A stretch of DNA of 64,000 nt, from positions 1-64,000 of the forward strand of contig CAYGVT010000023.1 in the NCBI GenBank assembly GCA_964353355.1, written 5' to 3'. Below, piece after piece: positions 37,305-45,474 of this stretch. The translations under genes and the position numbers were made by a program. The notes under the pieces were generated by a model that ran no database searches, was not told where the DNA came from, and saw only the letters and a list, made by a program, of their open reading frames with translations. Source of the stretch: CAYGVT01 sp964353355. Lineage in GTDB: Archaea > Thermoplasmatota > DTKX01 > GCA-020343715. How positions within the stretch are numbered: the stretch's first letter is position 1; each line of letters begins with the position of its first letter.

Positions 37305-38294
37305 TCACCCCGTCCCGGTGGCGTCGCCGCCGTCGCAGTCCACGCCACCGTCCCGGGGCAGGTCGTACAGGCCGTAGGGGTGCTTGATGCGCTCGAAGTA
37401 GGTCGCGCGCTCGAGCACGTCGGGCCGCCTGCTCAGGTACATCCTTACGGCGCGGTCGTAGCCGAACAGCGCCCCCCGCAGCAGCCGCTCGGCCGCGCCC
37501 TCGGGCGCGCCTCGACCGTGCGCGCGGGGCCGTCGCGCGTCCGGGTCCGCCGCGTGGCCGTCGTACGCCTGGGGGAACACCTCCCGCATCCATGCGTTGT
37601 CCCCGATGAGCTCGCGGTAGCGCCCTGCCCCCTGCAGGACCTCGCAGGCGTAAAGCTCGTAGGCCATCTGCTCGTCGCGCCGCCGGAAGGGGCGCGTCTC
37701 GCGGTCCTCCCAGACGATGTTCAGGCACATGAAGATGGGGAGCTTGTACTGGTCGGTGGGCCTGAAGCCGATGGCGGCGCCGTGCCTGAGCGCGTAGGTG
37801 CGGTTGAGCACGGTGCTCGCGGCGATGGTCGTGTACTTGCGGCCGTCGTCGACGACCAGGTTGAGGTCCAGGTCGTCCCCCTCGCAAAGGCCGCCGGTCG
37901 CGGCCGAGCCCGCGAGCATCACGCACCTCACCCACGGGCACAGGCGGACGAGGTCGGCCGCGTACGCGACCGCGATGCGCCGGTAGGCGCCCTGCAGCCG
38001 CCCGTTGGCCTCGTGACGGGGGTGGCACCGCTCCACGAACCGCAGTCCGTCGAGGAAGGCGAAGCCGTCCTCGACGGTGACCCCCCGCATTGAGGCGAGC
38101 CGGCCCTCGAGGGCGGCGGGGTCGACGCTCCCGCCCACCATCATGCGCCCGAGCATCCCCACCTTGGGGTTGTAGCCCCGGTCCGCCATGATGACGAGCG
38201 TGCGCTCGACGCGCGATTGCAGGTCATCGACGTCGCCGTGCGTCGTTTCCATCGACGCCCCTACATCACGGGCCATCCTCGGAACCCTGGACAA
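37305..38294 (-). CDS. Nucleotidyltransferase-fold protein
   Basis: Protein of up to 329 aa with a polymerase-beta-type nucleotidyltransferase motif: M-L-A-G-S-A-A-T-G at 126-134 followed by G-D-D-L-D-L-N-L with Asp140/141/143 as metal ligands. Residues ~10-115 and ~170-300 are helical, with an aromatic-rich stretch and a Gly/Arg/Pro-rich insertion near 248-265. The residues after the core do not match tRNA nucleotidyltransferases or MNT antitoxins in any way I can recognise. TTG 38294 lies just after the TATA-predicted start; ATG 38276 is the alternative. First gene of a trio with the radical-SAM and methyltransferase genes (7-bp gap). Confidence 0.75.
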   Translation of the reverse strand: MSRVPRMARDVGASMETTHGDVDDLQSRVERTLVIMADRGYNPKVGMLGRMMVGGSVDPAALEGRLASMRGVTVEDGFAFLDGLRFVERCHPRHEANGRLQGAYRRIAVAYAADLVRLCPWVRCVMLAGSAATGGLCEGDDLDLNLVVDDGRKYTTIAASTVLNRTYALRHGAAIGFRPTDQYKLPIFMCLNIVWEDRETRPFRRRDEQMAYELYACEVLQGAGRYRELIGDNAWMREVFPQAYDGHAADPDARRPRAHGRGAPEGAAERLLRGALFGYDRAVRMYLSRRPDVLERATYFERIKHPYGLYDLPRDGGVDCDGGDATGTG

Positions 38295-38316
38295 GGCAGG
38301 ATGCTAGAGGGTCCCC

Positions 38317-38328
38317 GTCTAATAATCC
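38317..38328 (-). promoter_or_regulatory. TATA box of the nucleotidyltransferase-radical SAM-methyltransferase operon
   Basis: GGATTATTAGAC on the minus strand; predicted transcription start near 38297, i.e. at or just before TTG 38294. Confidence 0.5.
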
Positions 38329-38429
38329 TTTTCCCCGTAGGCGTTCGCGCCCCCCAGCGGTCGAGGTAAGGCACATGGCCGTCGCTGACCGGCGACATCC
38401 ACTGTGACCGTCCGGTGGCGGCGCCGCCC

Positions 38430-41400
38430 TCACCGGGCGCGCCGCCTCGCGCGGCTCATGGTCGCCCACGCGATGGCGACCACGGGCACGACGAGGGGCC
38501 CCCAGCCGCCGGGCATGCCGCCGCCCTCGCGCTTGACCGTCCACGACTGGGTGGCCGAGTTGCCCGCGGCGTCCTTGACCTCGACGTCGATGGTGTTCGT
38601 GCCCTCCTTGAGCTTCACCTTGAGCATCCCCGCCGGCAGCGCGTTCCACTGGCCGCCGTTGAGGCGCCAGAGGCCCGAGGGCGCCTGGTCGAGCGCGTCC
38701 TGCAGCACCAAGTCGAGCGATATGCTCGCGGAGGACGTCTTCCCGGGCGGGGCCTTCGCGGCCGTGACCGTGGGACTGCCCGCGTCGAGGGTGATGGGCA
38801 CATGGAGCGGGACCGAGGTGACGTTGTGGGGGCCGAGCAGCTGCATCCAGACCGACTTGGCCCCGTCGCCGGCCTCCAGGTCGAAGGGGTAGGAGGTGGT
38901 CTTCAGCGCCTGCCACGGCGCGGCCTCCAGGCCGGCCTCCGTGGAGGCGAGCCTGGCCTTGGTGGGCGCCCCGACCGTGGACGTGATGCGGATGTCGATG
39001 CGCGCAATCCTCGTCCAGCCGGAGCCGGTGCCGAGCGTCATGTTGCCCGAGGGCCTCGCGGAGGCGTACCAGATGCCGTCCGAGACGACCGTCGTCCTGC
39101 CGGAGGAGTCCGTCAGGCGCACATGCACGGCCTTGAAGCCGTCCGTGCCCGTGAAGGTCAGGGTCCGCGCCGTCGCGTCGACGGACGCGCCGCCGTCGAG
39201 CACGACGACCTCCGCGCCCACGAACGACGCGTCGGGGGCGAACGCGGCCTCCACGAGCCCGTTGGAATCGGACGCGGACCAGATGTACGACACGCCGAGC
39301 GAGAGCGTGTGCTCGGCCCCGCCCTCGATGGAGACCGACACGACCGGGTCGGTCAGGTCGAGCACGACCGTGTCGGAGCCCGACCACACGTTGCCCGCCA
39401 TGTCCCTGACCTCGGCCCAGACGGTGCGCTCCCCGTCCTGCGAGCCGATGTCCCAGGAGAACGTGCCGGCGAACCCGCGCCACTCCGCCGACGAGAGGTC
39501 GGGCGCGTTGCCCACGCGCATCCCCCCGAGCCCGGAGGCGTCCGTGACGTCGAGGAGGAGCGTGACCACCTGCGACTTGGCGTAGGGGGCCCCGCCCTCG
39601 ATGCCCAGGGCGCCCGTGGGCGGCGCGGTGTCGAGGACGATGGTGGCGTCCAGGACGGTCGTGAGGCCCGCGTGGTCCGAGACCTCGACGTAGAGGCGCT
39701 TCTCGCCGTCCGGCGCCGCGACCGTCCACTCGAAGGCGCCCTCGAACGGGCCCCACGGGACGGCAGAGAGGTCCGGCGAGGTCGAGTGCCGCATCCTGTT
39801 GAGCCCCGAGGCGGGGTCCGAGCCCGAGAGTGCGACCGACACGGCGTTGTCGCGCGTGTGGCTGGAGCCCCCGTCCAGCAGTACCGTCAGGTCCGGGGGC
39901 GTGGTGTCGAGCAGCATGGCTGTCTTGGCGCGCCCTACGTTGCCGGCCGCGTCGATGGCGTAGAGCTCCACCGCGCGCGGGCCGTCCTGGCCCGCCGAGA
40001 GGGTCCAGTCCATCTCCGTGTGGTTCGCGAACGGGGCCAGGTCGGACTGCGTCGTCCCCTCCGAGTTCCACAGCCTCGCCATGACAGGGCTCGCGTCCTC
40101 GATGTCCACGACGAGGCGCACGTCACGGTCGGTCGTGTAGAGGGCGCCGCCGTCGATGACGAGCCCGACGTCGGGCGCCACGCGGTCCAGGAAGATGGTG
40201 TCGCTGATGGTGGCGACCCAGCCCATCTCGTCCAGGAGCTGGACGTAGACCGTCTGCGTCCCGTCCACGTCCAGGAGGGTCCAGTTGGCCATGGGCTCGG
40301 GGTCCCTCCACTTGGCCCCGACCAAGTCGGCCCGGTTGGAGATGCGGGTCGACACGACGCCCGTGAGGTCGGCCCAGGAGATGCCGAGCTCGACGTCGCG
40401 CGAGTTGGTGTGGTCCGCGCCCCCCGCGATGGAGACGACCCCCGTGGGCGGCGTGGTGTCGACGGTGATGGTGTCGGAGATGGTGAGGCTCTCGCGTCCC
40501 GCGCCGTCCCTGTACTTGACGTGCACGGTGGCCACCCCGTCCGGGTCGGTCCATGCGATGGAGCCGGAGGTGGCGAAGGGCACCCATGTGGCGGCTGAGA
40601 ACGTCGGGTCCGTGGAGATTAGCATGTCCACCACCCCGTGGGTGTCCGCGGCCGCGGCGGCGTAGCGCAGCGCGGTCGAGTTCGTGGCGTCCGCGCCACC
40701 CTCGAGGGTGATGTTGCCGGTGGGGCGGAGGAAGTCGACCCTGAAGGGCATCGTGCGCAGGTAGGATTTGCCGCTCACATCGGTGGCGCAGACGTAGACG
40801 TTGTAGTCGCCGTCGGTGAGGTTGAGGTTGATCGACCACATGGCGGGCGTGCCGTTCACGGGGATCCACTTGCCCGTGTCGACCTTCACGGCCACCGACC
40901 CCACTGGTATCGTGTAGTCGAACGTCGCCTCGTCGAGCCTCACCCGGAACCAGTCCCTGAAGGCGACGAAGGTGGCCATGTACTGGAAGAACTGGCCCTT
41001 CGAGCCGCTGTGGTTGAACGCGTTGGCGTAGGACCACCACTCGACGGGGTCCGTGGTCTTGTTGAACCACCTGACGAAGTAGCTGATGGAGCCGCCCGCG
41101 GGCACGGTGGCGGAGAACCTGACGTCGTTGAGCGTGCATATGCCCCCGCAGTCGAACGCCCTTGAGGTGAAGCTGCCCATCATGTCCTCGCGGTCGACCT
41201 GGAACGCCCCGTAGGTGCGGTCGGTGGAGTTCACGCACAGCATGTTCATGTAGTAGTGCGCGCCGACGTCGATGAAGTCGTCGTACATCATGTCGTTCGA
41301 GTAGATGGTGCCGTCCTTCTTGGCGAGGATGGACGCGCCCGAGTCGGTCCACGTGGTCCCATCGGGGGAGGAGGCCCAGCCCAGCGCGTGGGAGCCCAGG

Positions 41401-42311
41401 CCGCCGTAGCCGAGCAGCCGGAGGGTGCCGGAGAAGGACTCTAGCGTGGTGAAGTCGTAAGAGCCCTTGTTCCAGCCGGTGACCTCGCCGCGGTAGAGCG
41501 GGTTGGAGGCCGATCCGGTCCAGCTGGTGCCGTCGGTGGAGACGGCCAGGCCCAGGTAGCCCACGGCGGTCGAGCCGAGCCCGCGGTAGTAGAGCGTGAG
41601 GTTGCCAGCCGCCTTCGCGACAGCGCAGGGCCGGACCTCGTAGCCGTCCCAGTCGGAGTCGGTGGGGCCGTTCCCGAGCACGGGGTTCATGGAGCTCTTG
41701 GTCCAGTTGTAGCCGTCGGTCGATGACGCGTAGCAGATGCCGACGTCGCTGGAGGCTGCCGAGCCCGCGTACCACATCCTCCATGCGGCGCCGTCCTTGA
41801 TGACGACGGGCCAGTCGAGACCTGCCTGGTCGTAGGAGTCCACACCGCTGCTGAGGATGGGGTTGCCGGAGTACCTGGTCCATTCGATGCCGTCCGTGCT
41901 GGTGGCGAGGCCGATGTGGCCCGCGGCCGAGCTCGAGGCGGCCGCGGCGTAGTACATGTAGTAGGTGCCCTGCTCGCGGACGAGGTGCTTGTTGAGCAAG
42001 TAGAGGTCCCAGTCCGTGCCCGTGCCGGGCCTGAAGACGGGCTCACCGCCGTTGAGGACGGTGAAGTTGAGCGTGGGGCTGAGGACGACGGAGTTGTCCA
42101 CGACCACCACCTTCATCGCCTTGCCTTGGAAGAAATCGACGTTGCTGGTGTCCACCCAGCTCGTGACCGTGGGCGTGGTCGAGCCCGTGAGCGTGAACCC
42201 GTTGTTGAGGACGTACGACGGGACCGCAGTGTCCACCGTGAGCGTGAGGGCCATCGCGGGCGCGGCGAGCGCGGAGCAAGCGAGCAGTATGACGATGAGT
42301 CGCCTCATCAT
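38430..42311 (-). CDS. Secreted surface protein with glycosidase-like five-blade propeller and multiple Ig-like repeats
   Basis: Predicted exported, C-terminally anchored protein of 1293 aa. A signal peptide (L-I-V-I-L-L-A-C-S-A-L-A-A-P-A-M-A) is followed by a region (~80-390) with repeats of the type S-T-D-G-x-x-W-T and N-P-[IV]-L, reminiscent of the five-bladed propeller of GH43/GH32-type glycosidases; catalytic acids were not identified. From ~470 there are seven to eight Ig-like repeats, each beginning G-x-[IV]-x-[IL]-x-G-G-A and ending D-x-[TA]-x-P. The C-terminus is G-G-W-G-P plus one TM helix and a basic R-A-R-R-R tail, the layout of a sorting signal. Many N-x-[ST] sequons suggest N-glycosylation. 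It borders the glycan region, so binding or remodelling surface glycans is plausible. Confidence 0.82.
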   Translation of the reverse strand: MMRRLIVILLACSALAAPAMALTLTVDTAVPSYVLNNGFTLTGSTTPTVTSWVDTSNVDFFQGKAMKVVVVDNSVVLSPTLNFTVLNGGEPVFRPGTGTDWDLYLLNKHLVREQGTYYMYYAAAASSSAAGHIGLATSTDGIEWTRYSGNPILSSGVDSYDQAGLDWPVVIKDGAAWRMWYAGSAASSDVGICYASSTDGYNWTKSSMNPVLGNGPTDSDWDGYEVRPCAVAKAAGNLTLYYRGLGSTAVGYLGLAVSTDGTSWTGSASNPLYRGEVTGWNKGSYDFTTLESFSGTLRLLGYGGLGSHALGWASSPDGTTWTDSGASILAKKDGTIYSNDMMYDDFIDVGAHYYMNMLCVNSTDRTYGAFQVDREDMMGSFTSRAFDCGGICTLNDVRFSATVPAGGSISYFVRWFNKTTDPVEWWSYANAFNHSGSKGQFFQYMATFVAFRDWFRVRLDEATFDYTIPVGSVAVKVDTGKWIPVNGTPAMWSINLNLTDGDYNVYVCATDVSGKSYLRTMPFRVDFLRPTGNITLEGGADATNSTALRYAAAAADTHGVVDMLISTDPTFSAATWVPFATSGSIAWTDPDGVATVHVKYRDGAGRESLTISDTITVDTTPPTGVVSIAGGADHTNSRDVELGISWADLTGVVSTRISNRADLVGAKWRDPEPMANWTLLDVDGTQTVYVQLLDEMGWVATISDTIFLDRVAPDVGLVIDGGALYTTDRDVRLVVDIEDASPVMARLWNSEGTTQSDLAPFANHTEMDWTLSAGQDGPRAVELYAIDAAGNVGRAKTAMLLDTTPPDLTVLLDGGSSHTRDNAVSVALSGSDPASGLNRMRHSTSPDLSAVPWGPFEGAFEWTVAAPDGEKRLYVEVSDHAGLTTVLDATIVLDTAPPTGALGIEGGAPYAKSQVVTLLLDVTDASGLGGMRVGNAPDLSSAEWRGFAGTFSWDIGSQDGERTVWAEVRDMAGNVWSGSDTVVLDLTDPVVSVSIEGGAEHTLSLGVSYIWSASDSNGLVEAAFAPDASFVGAEVVVLDGGASVDATARTLTFTGTDGFKAVHVRLTDSSGRTTVVSDGIWYASARPSGNMTLGTGSGWTRIARIDIRITSTVGAPTKARLASTEAGLEAAPWQALKTTSYPFDLEAGDGAKSVWMQLLGPHNVTSVPLHVPITLDAGSPTVTAAKAPPGKTSSASISLDLVLQDALDQAPSGLWRLNGGQWNALPAGMLKVKLKEGTNTIDVEVKDAAGNSATQSWTVKREGGGMPGGWGPLVVPVVAIAWATMSRARRRAR

Positions 42312-42340
42312 TCGACCACGGGGCGCTTATCCGCGGTCCC

Positions 42341-42350
42341 GGTTATAAGA
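42341..42350. promoter_or_regulatory. Shared palindromic TATA box for the surface-protein gene and ogt
   Basis: TTATAA at 42343-42348 is self-complementary. Its centre is 34 bp from the leftward ATG (42311) and 30 bp from the rightward ATG (42376), so one element may fire both genes with very short leaders. Confidence 0.5.
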
Positions 42351-42375
42351 CTTTTCAATATGGATTTAAGCCAGC

Positions 42376-42900
42376 ATGCCCATGCAGGTGCGGGCGGTGG
42401 GAATGCAGAGGGGCACGAGCACCGGGAGGGAGAGGGCGGCCCGCAGGACCCGCCTCGGCGTCATCGCGGTCACGGTGGACGATGACGATGTGGTCGCCAT
42501 CGATTTCGTGAAGGCGCGACCGGGCCGAGGTCGCGCGCGCAGCGGAGCGCTGCACAAGGCCCAGACGCAGCTCGACGAGTACCTCGCGGGCCGGCGCAAG
42601 CGGTTCACGGTGCCGGTCGAGCTGAGCGGGACGCCGTTCCAGCTCGTGGTCTGGAGGGCAATGCAGCGCATACCCTACGGGGAGACGCGCACCTACGCCC
42701 AGCTCGCCGCGTCCATCAGGCGGCCCGATTCCGCGCGCGCCGTCGGCTCCGCCTGCCGTGCCAACCCCGTGCCCATCATGATACCATGCCACAGGGTCGT
42801 GGGCAAGGGCGGGAGGCTCACCGGCTACGGCGGCGGCCTCTGGAGGAAGAAGTGGCTGCTCGAGCACGAGGCGCGCGGCGGGAAGCCCCGGAAGGGATGA
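42376..42900 (+). CDS. ogt: Methylated-DNA--protein-cysteine S-methyltransferase
   Basis: DNA repair protein of 174 aa that removes O6-alkyl groups from guanine by irreversible transfer to its own cysteine. The C-terminal domain shows F-Q-L-V-V-W-R-A-M, I-P-Y-G-E-T-R-T-Y, A-R-A-V-G-S-A-C-R-A-N-P and the active site P-C-H-R-V with Cys138, then G-Y-G-G-G-L-W-R-K. The N-terminal region is short and variable as in other small Ogt proteins. ATG 42376 fits a near-leaderless transcript; ATG 42382 is also possible. It stands alone on its strand, divergent from the large surface-protein gene. Confidence 0.95.
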   Translation: MPMQVRAVGMQRGTSTGRERAARRTRLGVIAVTVDDDDVVAIDFVKARPGRGRARSGALHKAQTQLDEYLAGRRKRFTVPVELSGTPFQLVVWRAMQRIPYGETRTYAQLAASIRRPDSARAVGSACRANPVPIMIPCHRVVGKGGRLTGYGGGLWRKKWLLEHEARGGKPRKG

Positions 42901-42978
42901 GGGGGCGGCCCCCGGACCCTGGGGCAGGGCCGTGCGTCGTGCCGGTCGCGGGCCATCGCGCGACCTGTCCCTGACCAA

Positions 42979-42987
42979 CATTTAATA
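42979..42987 (+). promoter_or_regulatory. TATA box of the FAD oxidoreductase gene
   Basis: CATTTAATA; the centre is 27 bp before TTG 43011, predicting a leaderless message with a TTG start. Confidence 0.55.
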
Positions 42988-43010
42988 CGGCAGCGGTGGT
43001 TCCGACCGCG

Positions 43011-44231
43011 TTGCGACGGTACATCATCGTGGGGGCCGGCGTCGCGGGCATGACCGCGGCGATGGCAATAAGGAGGCTCGATGCCGAGGGGACCGTCACC
43101 GTGCTCACCGACGAGGAGCACCCCTTCTACGCGAGGATCAGGCTTCCCGAGCTGCTCTCGGGCTCGGTCGCGGCCGAAGCTCTCGTGCTCAAGAAGCCCC
43201 AGTGGTACGAGCGCAACCGCATCGAGCTGCGCACGGGCGAGATGGCGGTCGACATCGACCCCTCCGCCCGCGTCTTGGTGACCTCCAAGGGCGCGAGCGA
43301 GCGGTACGACGCGCTGCTCCTCGCGACGGGCAGCCGTGCGAACGTGCCCCCCGTCGAGGGGACGGACAGGCCCTGCGTGTTCACGCTGCGCACGATGGCC
43401 GACGCGCTCTCCATCAGGGAGCGCGTGGGCTCGGGCGGCCGCCGGGTGTGCGTCATCGGGGGCGGCGTGCTCGGGCTGGAGGCGTCCTACCACATGCTCA
43501 GGGCGGGGAACGCCGTCGAGGTCGTCGAGTTCTTCCCGCGGCTGCTGCCCAAGCAGACGGACGCGGACGCGTCCGCGATGTTCCAGCGGAGGCTCGAATC
43601 CCTGGGCCTCGCCTTCCACCTCAGCGGCAGGACGACGGCCATCGTGGGCGACGGCGCCCCCGAGGCGGTCGTGCTCGAGGACGGCCGGCGCGTGGCGTGC
43701 GACACGGTCCTCATCTCCGCAGGCGTGCGGCCGACCGTCAAGCTCGCGACCCGGCTGGGGCTGCGCATCGGGCGCGGGACCGTGGTCGACGACCGCATGT
43801 GGACGGGCGTGCCCGACGTGTACGCGGCGGGCGACTTGATCGAGCACCGCGGCGTGACCTACGGCATCTGGCCCCCGGCCGAGAGGCAGGGCGAGGTCGC
43901 GGGCACGAACATGGCGGGCGGACAGGCCGTCTACGAGGGCAGCACCATCTCCAACGTGCTCAAGGTCGTGGGCGTGGACCTGTTCGCCGCGGGCGACATA
44001 GACCCGGCCGGCATCAAGCAGAGCGTGGTCGAGCGCGACCCCGCGAGGGGCGTCTACAGGAAGCTCGTCCTGGACGACGGCCGCATCGTTGGCGCCATCC
44101 TGCTGGGCGACGCCAACGACCAGAGGCGGGTGCTGCGCGCAATCGAGTCGGGGCGCGACGTGCGAGCCCATCTGGACAGCATAAGGCGGTGGGACCTCGC
44201 GTGCCTGGACGAGCACGACGATGGTCGATAG
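43011..44231 (+). CDS. NAD(P)/FAD-dependent oxidoreductase (rubredoxin / nitrite reductase NirB-like)
   Basis: Cytoplasmic pyridine-nucleotide-disulfide-type oxidoreductase of 406 aa. FAD Rossmann motif V-G-A-G-V-A-G-M-T-A-A near the N-terminus, L-L-L-A-T-G-S, NAD(P) motif V-I-G-G-G-V-L-G-L-E-A-S, and V-Y-A-A-G-D-L-I-E for the FAD ribityl site. No CxxC redox pair is present, so it resembles rubredoxin or ferredoxin reductases and the N-terminal half of NirB rather than thioredoxin reductase. The start is placed at TTG 43011, which gives R-R-Y-I-I-V-G-A-G and lies 27 bp after a TATA box; GTG 42996 would fall before the predicted transcript. Electron partner unknown; the ferritin-like protein nearby is a candidate. 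Confidence 0.9.
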   Translation: MRRYIIVGAGVAGMTAAMAIRRLDAEGTVTVLTDEEHPFYARIRLPELLSGSVAAEALVLKKPQWYERNRIELRTGEMAVDIDPSARVLVTSKGASERYDALLLATGSRANVPPVEGTDRPCVFTLRTMADALSIRERVGSGGRRVCVIGGGVLGLEASYHMLRAGNAVEVVEFFPRLLPKQTDADASAMFQRRLESLGLAFHLSGRTTAIVGDGAPEAVVLEDGRRVACDTVLISAGVRPTVKLATRLGLRIGRGTVVDDRMWTGVPDVYAAGDLIEHRGVTYGIWPPAERQGEVAGTNMAGGQAVYEGSTISNVLKVVGVDLFAAGDIDPAGIKQSVVERDPARGVYRKLVLDDGRIVGAILLGDANDQRRVLRAIESGRDVRAHLDSIRRWDLACLDEHDDGR

Positions 44232-44281
44232 CCTCGCCAATGGGTTCTGACATGCCCCGTTATGAGTAGCACGCCCTTTTT

Positions 44282-44290
44282 GGGTATACC
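44282..44290 (+). promoter_or_regulatory. TATA-like box of the 50-aa protein gene
   Basis: GGGTATACC, about 50 bp before the ATG at 44335, predicting a ~25-nt leader that contains GGGTGG. Confidence 0.4.
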
Positions 44291-44334
44291 TTGAAATAGG
44301 GCCGGTGCGTCGCGGGGCTAGCAAGGGTGGTAAG

Positions 44335-44487
44335 ATGCGGTCCATTCAGTGGTTGCACGAGAAGAAGGTCCCGGTCAGGGATGCAGAGGAGCAGAAGAAG
44401 CTCAGCGAGCACAAGGCCGACTCGCACGACGTGTGCGGGAGGCCCTGCCAGGAGATGCGGTCCTCGCCCATGCGGAACATCCGGTGA
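44335..44487 (+). CDS. Small Cys-containing protein of 50 aa, unknown function
   Basis: I do not recognise a family. The product is charged and mostly helical (R-S-I-Q-W-L-H-E-K-K-V-P-V, then E-E-Q-K-K-L-S-E-H-K), followed by D-V-C-G-R-P-C-Q-E-M, a C-x3-C pair suited to metal or redox chemistry. It has its own TATA-like box and a Shine-Dalgarno (GGGTGG, ~7 nt before the ATG), so expression is likely. The codon pattern is less extreme in GC than shadow frames, supporting a real gene. It lies between the FAD oxidoreductase and the convergent GyrI-like gene. Confidence 0.55.
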   Translation: MRSIQWLHEKKVPVRDAEEQKKLSEHKADSHDVCGRPCQEMRSSPMRNIR

Positions 44488-44575
44488 GCAGCAGGCACGC
44501 GCCAAGGGGGTGGCCGCACGGACGGCGGGCGGCCGATGGGTCCGGGACCGGCCGACCGCTCGGACGGCTCGGGTC

Positions 44576-45322
44576 TCACTCCTTCTCGACGGGCTGCCTG
44601 AGCACGGTCCTCCACTTGGACTCTGGCACTCTGCGGGGGTCGCTCAGGTATATCTCGTGGTGCTTGCCGTGCAGGGCCAGCGCGCGCTCCTTGGCGAACG
44701 CGTGCATCCTCGCGATGTCGGGCCCCTCGTCCCTGTAGGGCCCGACGTGCATCATCTGGACCGACAATCCCTCGTGGAAGCGCTCGAACCGCAGCCGCCC
44801 GAGCCCCGGGGGGACGGGCTCCTTCTTCTTCCTGCGCTTGGCCTCGATCTCCTCCTTGGCGCGCTCGACGTGCGCACGCTCGACGTGGTCGGGCTGCATT
44901 ATCATGACGGTGAACTTCCACGCATCGCGCTGGTCGTAGTCGAACCCCCCGCCCTCCTCGCGGGTCCACCACAGCCCCTCCAGGGGCGGCACCTTCCAGT
45001 CCGGGTGCTTGCCCTCCTTCTTGAGCATGAACTTGAGGGTGTATGCCATCGAGTAGAGCGCCTCCACGGCCTCCTGGAAGCCCTTGGACGTGTTGGGGTC
45101 GCCGATGCCGTCCACCATCAGGAACGACATCTCGGGGACGTCCACGAGCACGACCTCCCTCTCGGAGGGCAGGTAGAGCTCCTTGAGGTCCCTCTTGACA
45201 TCCTTGGGCGCCTTGACCGCCTTGGTTGCCTTGGTTGCCTTGGCTGCCTTGACCGCCTTGACTGCCTTGGCTGCCTTGACCGCCTTGGCTGCCTTGGCTG
45301 CCTTGGTTGCCTTGACCGCCAT
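44576..45322 (-). CDS. GyrI-like ligand-binding protein with a lysine/alanine-rich N-terminal tail
   Basis: Protein of 248 aa. Residues ~45-248 match the GyrI-like small-molecule-binding family: V-P-E-M-S-F-L-M-V-D-G-I-G-D-P-N, E-A-V-E-A-L-Y-S-M-A-Y-T-L-K-F, P-P-L-E-G-L-W-W and H-V-G-P-Y. The first ~43 residues are about 14 A-x-K tripeptides (AVK, ATK, AAK), like histone H1 tails and bacterial KA-rich nucleoid proteins. This predicts non-specific DNA or RNA binding joined to a ligand sensor. The ATG is preceded by GGTGGTGAGG and a CTTTAATC box. The tail is encoded by imperfect 9-bp repeats and so may vary in length between strains. Confidence 0.88.
   Translation of the reverse strand: MAVKATKAAKAAKAVKAAKAVKAVKAAKATKATKAVKAPKDVKRDLKELYLPSEREVVLVDVPEMSFLMVDGIGDPNTSKGFQEAVEALYSMAYTLKFMLKKEGKHPDWKVPPLEGLWWTREEGGGFDYDQRDAWKFTVMIMQPDHVERAHVERAKEEIEAKRRKKKEPVPPGLGRLRFERFHEGLSVQMMHVGPYRDEGPDIARMHAFAKERALALHGKHHEIYLSDPRRVPESKWRTVLRQPVEKE
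45194..45319 (-). repeat. Imperfect 9-bp tandem repeat encoding A-x-K units
   Basis: About 14 copies of GC[CA]-[GA][TC]C-AAG-type codon triplets (coding strand) lie at the 5' end of the GyrI-like gene. The synonymous and conservative variation between units indicates expansion by duplication followed by drift. Confidence 0.8.
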
Positions 45323-45358
45323 GTCCGCCTCACCACCGTGGCATGGGACGCCCTGGGG

Positions 45359-45368
45359 GGATTAAAGA
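45359..45368 (-). promoter_or_regulatory. TATA box of the GyrI-like gene
   Basis: CTTTAATCCC on the minus strand; transcription would begin near 45338, leaving a 16-nt leader with GGTGGTGAGG. Confidence 0.5.
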
Positions 45369-45474
45369 TTTGCGTCCCCGGGACCGGTGAACGCATTGCC
45401 TGCTGTGGGCGGGCGCGGGTGTCACTGGTCAGGGGGCGGAGCGCCGCCCTGCCGGGGCCGCGGGCGCGGCCGGC

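Noticed and set aside
45194..45319. Possible CRISPR or minisatellite array
   Set aside because: The 9-bp unit is in frame, has no spacers and encodes A-x-K units of a real protein.
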